NCBI GenBank assembly: GCA_028287665.1
Contig: JAQBPF010000267.1
Span: 1-7,526 of the forward strand
Source: Deinococcus sp.
GTDB lineage: Bacteria; Deinococcota; Deinococci; Deinococcales; Deinococcaceae
Length of the DNA: 7,526 nt
Direction of reading: 5' to 3'
A program made the translations under genes and the position numbers. Within the stretch, counting starts at the first letter, position 1; each line of letters opens with the position of its first letter. The notes beneath the pieces are model-generated. The model did not search any database. It was not told where the DNA came from and was given only the letters and a program-made list of their open reading frames with translations. This document shows, piece after piece, positions 5,075 to 7,526 of the stretch.

Positions 5075-6163
5075 ATGACCAACCCTCCTTCCTCCGGCTC
5101 GGCTTCTTCTGGTTCCTCTGGCTCCGGTGCTGCGCCCAGCAGCGATATGGTTGCGCTGCTGGCCCGCCTGCCCGGCAGCTACGCTGGCCCCACCCGCCCC
5201 GAAGCCGCCCCACACGCCATCGTAGGCGTGGGCGAGGCGACCCTGGCCGTTCAGCTGGCCGAAACGTTGGTGGCCGTGAACTTTACCCGCACAGGCACAC
5301 AGTTTGTGCTGGACAGTGCTGATGCAGGAGACGCGGCCCGCACCTTTGCCGAACTGGCCGAGGTGGCGGGTGCCAAAGTGCGCCGCGTGAGCACGGGCGG
5401 CAGTGCCAGCGAAATAGATGTGCTGGTGCCGGGAGGTCCACTGGCGACCTACCATTTTGCCCAGTTCCTGGCCCACGCCACCGGGCACGGCGATCAGGCC
5501 CAGGCCGCCGACGCCCTGCTCACTGATCTGGCCTTCCGCTGCGCTCCCAGTGTGGAGCAGGACAACCCCGCCCGCGATCTGGCGTGGAGCCTGTGGGGCC
5601 GCACGCCCCTGCTGCTGGCTGCCCCCGACGCCGAAGCCCTGCCGCAGGCCTGGCAGACCCTGCTGGCCCGCATCGGCAAAACGCTGAGCATTCCGGTCAT
5701 GGGTGATCCGCTGCCGTTTGTAACGGGAGCATTCGAGGCCCAGCACGAAAAAGGAGACGGCAAGATCGCCCTGATCCTGGGAGACGCCGACCCGGCGCTC
5801 ATGGTGGCCCGCGAAATTCTGGATTCGCGTATAGATGAAGTGGTCCATGTGCCGTATTTTCAGGAAGAAGTGGGAGGCTACGCGGCTCAGCTGGGCCTGT
5901 GGTACTTCGGCGCGTGGGTGGCAGCTTATCTGGCCGAACGCTACGAACAGTCGCCCAACGATCTGGCCATTTTGCGCCGTGCTCAGGCGGTCCTGAGCGG
6001 TGAAGCTGCCGAAGACACGCTGAATGCTCCCCGCGAAGATGTGCGCCGCACGCCTATTGTCAAGGATTGGCGCGATGACGGCGAAACCGACGATCTGGAC
6101 GATGGCGACGACTTCGACGAAGAAGATTTTGATGAGGATATGGACGAGGACGACGATCAGTAA
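5075..6163 (+). CDS. SIS-fold phosphoglucose/phosphomannose-isomerase-like protein with acidic tail
   Basis: The 362-residue product looks like a two-lobe SIS-fold protein related to the bifunctional PGI/PMI family. It shares several segments with a Thermus thermophilus 'glucose-6-phosphate isomerase like' protein as I recall it: ATYHFAQFLAHATG (124-137), SVEQDNPARDLAWSL (159-173), GAFEAQHEKGDG (218-229), REILDSRIDE (246-255) and the final helix up to LAILRRAQ. The family is expected to interconvert hexose-6-phosphates, but activity of this branch is not known to me, and the SIS sugar-phosphate loop (usually S/T-G-x-S) is not clear; STGGSASE (106-113) is the nearest match. Two additions stand out: a Ser/Gly-rich start (6-18) and a tail (331-362) in which 22 of 32 residues are Asp or Glu. 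ATG 5075 is preferred over upstream in-frame TTG 5045 because of the TACCCT box. It is a single gene followed by the ars operon. Confidence 0.75.
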   Translation: MTNPPSSGSASSGSSGSGAAPSSDMVALLARLPGSYAGPTRPEAAPHAIVGVGEATLAVQLAETLVAVNFTRTGTQFVLDSADAGDAARTFAELAEVAGAKVRRVSTGGSASEIDVLVPGGPLATYHFAQFLAHATGHGDQAQAADALLTDLAFRCAPSVEQDNPARDLAWSLWGRTPLLLAAPDAEALPQAWQTLLARIGKTLSIPVMGDPLPFVTGAFEAQHEKGDGKIALILGDADPALMVAREILDSRIDEVVHVPYFQEEVGGYAAQLGLWYFGAWVAAYLAERYEQSPNDLAILRRAQAVLSGEAAEDTLNAPREDVRRTPIVKDWRDDGETDDLDDGDDFDEEDFDEDMDEDDDQ

Positions 6164-6194
6164 GGCCTGGCCCAGGCACCTCCGTGTGTCCTGT

Positions 6195-6237
6195 ATCTGA
6201 TCAATCTGTTCTGTGTCCAATCAAATAGAATAGATGG
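6195..6237 (+). promoter_or_regulatory. ars promoter with leaderless arsR start and candidate ArsR operator
   Basis: TAGAAT at 6226-6231 is followed by exactly six bases and the ATG at 6238, so transcription should begin at or next to the start codon; no Shine-Dalgarno site is present. The AT-rich stretch around it carries repeated elements: ATCTG at 6195 and 6204 flanking ATCA, and an AATCAAAT half-site at 6219-6226 beside the -10. ArsR repressors usually bind imperfect inverted ATCAAA-type repeats over their own promoter, so this is the natural operator position. The dyad itself is weak. Confidence 0.55.
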
Positions 6238-6558
6238 ATGACTGCCCTGGCTGCGCCAACCGTGTTGGATCAACTCAAAGCCCTGTCGCACGAGATCCGC
6301 TTTGAGCTTGTGCGACATCTGGCGCTGGGGGAGCGCTGCGTGTGTGACCTGGAAGCCCTTTTGGACCTGCCGCAGTCGAAAGTGTCCTATCACCTGGGCA
6401 TTCTGCGTGATGCCGAGCTGGTGAGAAGCGAGCAGCGGGGCAAGAAGATCTATTACACCCTGCGTCAGGACCAGCTCTTCAGGCTGGGCGGCTCGCTGCT
6501 CACCGAACTCTTTGTCCAGCCTGCGCCCCTGACCCATCAACCTCATTCTCTATGCTAG
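6238..6558 (+). CDS. arsR: ArsR-family arsenic-responsive repressor
   Basis: This 106-residue winged-helix repressor should dimerise on its promoter and release DNA on binding arsenite. LDQLKALSHEIRFELVRHL (10-28) is the family's first helices. GERCVCDLEALLDLPQSKVSYHLGILRDAELV (31-62) holds the metal-site helix and the recognition helix, and SEQRGKKIYYTL (64-75) is the wing. Cys34-Val-Cys36-Asp-Leu matches the CVCDL motif of E. coli ArsR, where Cys32, Cys34 and Cys37 bind As(III); the position of the third ligand is Glu39 here, but the very last residue is Cys106 and could supply a thiol. It is first in a two-gene operon, with arsC starting 7 nt after its stop, and is probably autoregulated. 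Another thiophilic metalloid such as antimonite is an alternative inducer. Confidence 0.92.
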   Translation: MTALAAPTVLDQLKALSHEIRFELVRHLALGERCVCDLEALLDLPQSKVSYHLGILRDAELVRSEQRGKKIYYTLRQDQLFRLGGSLLTELFVQPAPLTHQPHSLC

Positions 6559-6565
6559 GCAGACC

Positions 6566-7027
6566 ATGATCCGTGTCCTGATTCTCTGTACCCACAATTC
6601 GGCCCGCTCCCAGATGGCCGAAGCCCTGACCCGTGAAGCGGCGAGGCGGCTGAATTTTGCCCTTGACGTGCATTCGGCAGGCACCGAAGCCACCCGCGTG
6701 AAGGACGAGGCCAGGACCGTGATGCAGGAAGTGGGTCTCAGCCTGGACGCGCAGACCAGCAAAACCCTCTGGGACGTGCCCGACGCCCAGAACTTCGATT
6801 ACGTGATCACGGTCTGCGATTCGGCCGCCGAAGCATGTCCGGTTTATCCCGGCAACACCCATCGCCTGCACTACCCGTTTACTGATCCCAGCGGCGGCAG
6901 TCTGGAGCGGTGGCGAGCAGTGCGCGGTCAGCTCCGGGTTCAGTTTGATGCGTTTGTGGGGGCGCTGGCAGAAGGTCAGCCCGTGCCTGCCAGCTACGAA
7001 GACAGCCCTGCTGTGCCTGCGCTCTGA
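6566..7027 (+). CDS. arsC: Thioredoxin-coupled arsenate reductase (low-molecular-weight phosphatase fold)
   Basis: ArsC reduces arsenate to arsenite in the cytoplasm using a cascade of three cysteines. The P-loop CTHNSAR (8-14) is the C-x5-R signature of the LMW-PTP fold, with Cys8 as nucleophile and Arg14 binding the oxyanion. VITVCDSAAEACPVYPG (80-96) contains Cys84 and Cys91 with C-x6-C spacing, as in the resolving pair Cys82/Cys89 of S. aureus pI258 ArsC. HYPFTDPSG (102-110) places Asp107 as the general acid. All three cysteines are present, which favours the thioredoxin-dependent type over a plain tyrosine phosphatase. The 153 residues exceed the usual 131-140 by a Pro-rich tail. The gene starts 7 nt after arsR and converges on the next gene. 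No arsenite exporter (ArsB or Acr3) is in the window. Confidence 0.93.
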   Translation: MIRVLILCTHNSARSQMAEALTREAARRLNFALDVHSAGTEATRVKDEARTVMQEVGLSLDAQTSKTLWDVPDAQNFDYVITVCDSAAEACPVYPGNTHRLHYPFTDPSGGSLERWRAVRGQLRVQFDAFVGALAEGQPVPASYEDSPAVPAL

Positions 7028-7037
7028 TGCTGCCTGT

Positions 7038-7523
7038 TCAGTCGTCGGCCACGGCCAGTTCGGGCGGTACTGTTTCTGGCAATTCCAGGCCCAACATGGC
7101 GTGAACACTGGCCGTCCAGCCCGCATCGTCGAGCGTGCGGTGATGGTGCGCCCATTGCCAGCGGCGGTAGGCGTCGGCGGCTTTCTCCAGGTGGGCATCG
7201 TCCTGCGTGGCGTCCAGCAAGGGGTTGATCGGGGGCGGAGCGAGGTGGTGGCGGGTCAGGGCGCCTTCCAGCTCGGCCAGCGTTTTGGGGCCAAAGGCAA
7301 AGGCGACCCGGCCCGCCGTAACCCACATTCGGAGGTCCGCTTCCGCGGGCAGGGCGTACAGAATCAGTTCGCCGCCAGGGTGGGGGTCGCCGGGCCGGGT
7401 CAACGTCAGGCCCGGCACATTGCTGCCCAGATACTCGGCCACTGCGCCCTCGGCATAGGCACTGGCTCCTGATTTCAGGTGGTGCATGGCCTCTCTGGGG
7501 TCCAGGCGGGCAATGGGAGACAC
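7038..7523 (-). CDS. Unrecognised protein, probably Deinococcus-restricted, start uncertain
   Basis: The frame is 161 codons from GTG 7523 to TGA at 7038, but only three bases of sequence lie upstream, so the gene may begin beyond the window; an ATG 13 codons in (MHHLKSG) is another option. I do not recognise the family. Visible features are a mixed alpha/beta first half with LILYALPAEADLRMWVTAGRV (aliphatic and charged, no membrane segment), GPKTLAELEGALTRHHLAPP in the middle, and a second half rich in Trp, His and Ala (RRWQWAHHHRTLDDAGW) with two likely helices. There is no signal peptide or metal-site pattern I can name. GC-rich codon use like its neighbours argues for a real gene. It converges with arsC, leaving 10 nt between stop codons and no terminator. 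Confidence 0.7.
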   Translation of the reverse strand: MSPIARLDPREAMHHLKSGASAYAEGAVAEYLGSNVPGLTLTRPGDPHPGGELILYALPAEADLRMWVTAGRVAFAFGPKTLAELEGALTRHHLAPPPINPLLDATQDDAHLEKAADAYRRWQWAHHHRTLDDAGWTASVHAMLGLELPETVPPELAVADD

Positions 7524-7526
7524 GGC

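Noticed and set aside
6165..6177. GCCTG/CAGGC hairpin just after the SIS gene as a terminator
   Set aside because: The stem is only 5 bp and no T-run follows; it may slow transcription but is not a supportable intrinsic terminator.
5066..6220. Minus-strand 384-codon open frame
   Set aside because: Antisense shadow of the SIS-fold gene, rich in Gly/Gln/His from reversed Ala/Leu codons; no start signal.
6500..7198. Minus-strand 232-codon open frame
   Set aside because: Antisense to arsC, whose catalytic motifs are intact, and overlapping the last gene in another frame.

Overview
The window looks like ordinary chromosomal sequence from a member of Deinococcus or a close relative. The evidence is the high GC content, several start codons sitting 6 to 10 bases behind a TANNNT-type -10 box (the near-leaderless arrangement known from Deinococcus), and a phosphosugar-isomerase-like protein that resembles a Thermus protein as I remember it. 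This assignment is inference from reading alone; no search was run. I see no phage, insertion sequence, CRISPR array or integration site.

Layout from left to right. Bases 1-198 hold the end of a small DUF2171-type protein, closed by an intrinsic terminator at 217-245. A YegP-like protein with two DUF1508 repeats follows at 300-620. It converges on a minus-strand pair, trpS then scpA, separated by only 7 nt. TrpS (tryptophanyl-tRNA synthetase) carries the four cysteines expected for an iron-sulfur cluster, and ScpA is the kleisin subunit of the SMC condensin. Upstream of trpS, also on minus, is a 646-aa membrane-anchored foldase of the SurA/PpiD/PrsA type, built as two successive SurA-PpiC modules with a Pro/Thr-rich tail and ending in a strong hairpin (2648-2679). 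It diverges from a plus-strand tRNA-Arg(CCG) at 4716-4792.

Bases 4793-5074 have no convincing gene. They hold the tRNA terminator, a second terminator with a long T-run (4972-4995), a 14-codon mini-ORF with a ribosome site, and a minus-strand TAGAAT box. Next, on plus, come a SIS-fold phosphosugar-isomerase-like protein with a very acidic tail (5075-6163) and a two-gene arsenic operon, arsR and arsC (6238-7027), that apparently starts leaderless. The window ends in an unrecognised minus-strand gene (7038-7523 or beyond) whose stop lies 10 nt from that of arsC.

Functionally the region mixes housekeeping (Trp charging, Arg decoding, chromosome segregation, extracytoplasmic folding, sugar-phosphate metabolism) with stress response (arsenate reduction). 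I found no convincing new multi-gene system. The points most worth a second look are the Fe-S ligand set in TrpS, the 15-bp-period in-frame tandem repeats in three successive minus-strand genes, the recurrent near-leaderless starts, the duplicated foldase architecture, and the unexplained signals between the tRNA and the isomerase gene.
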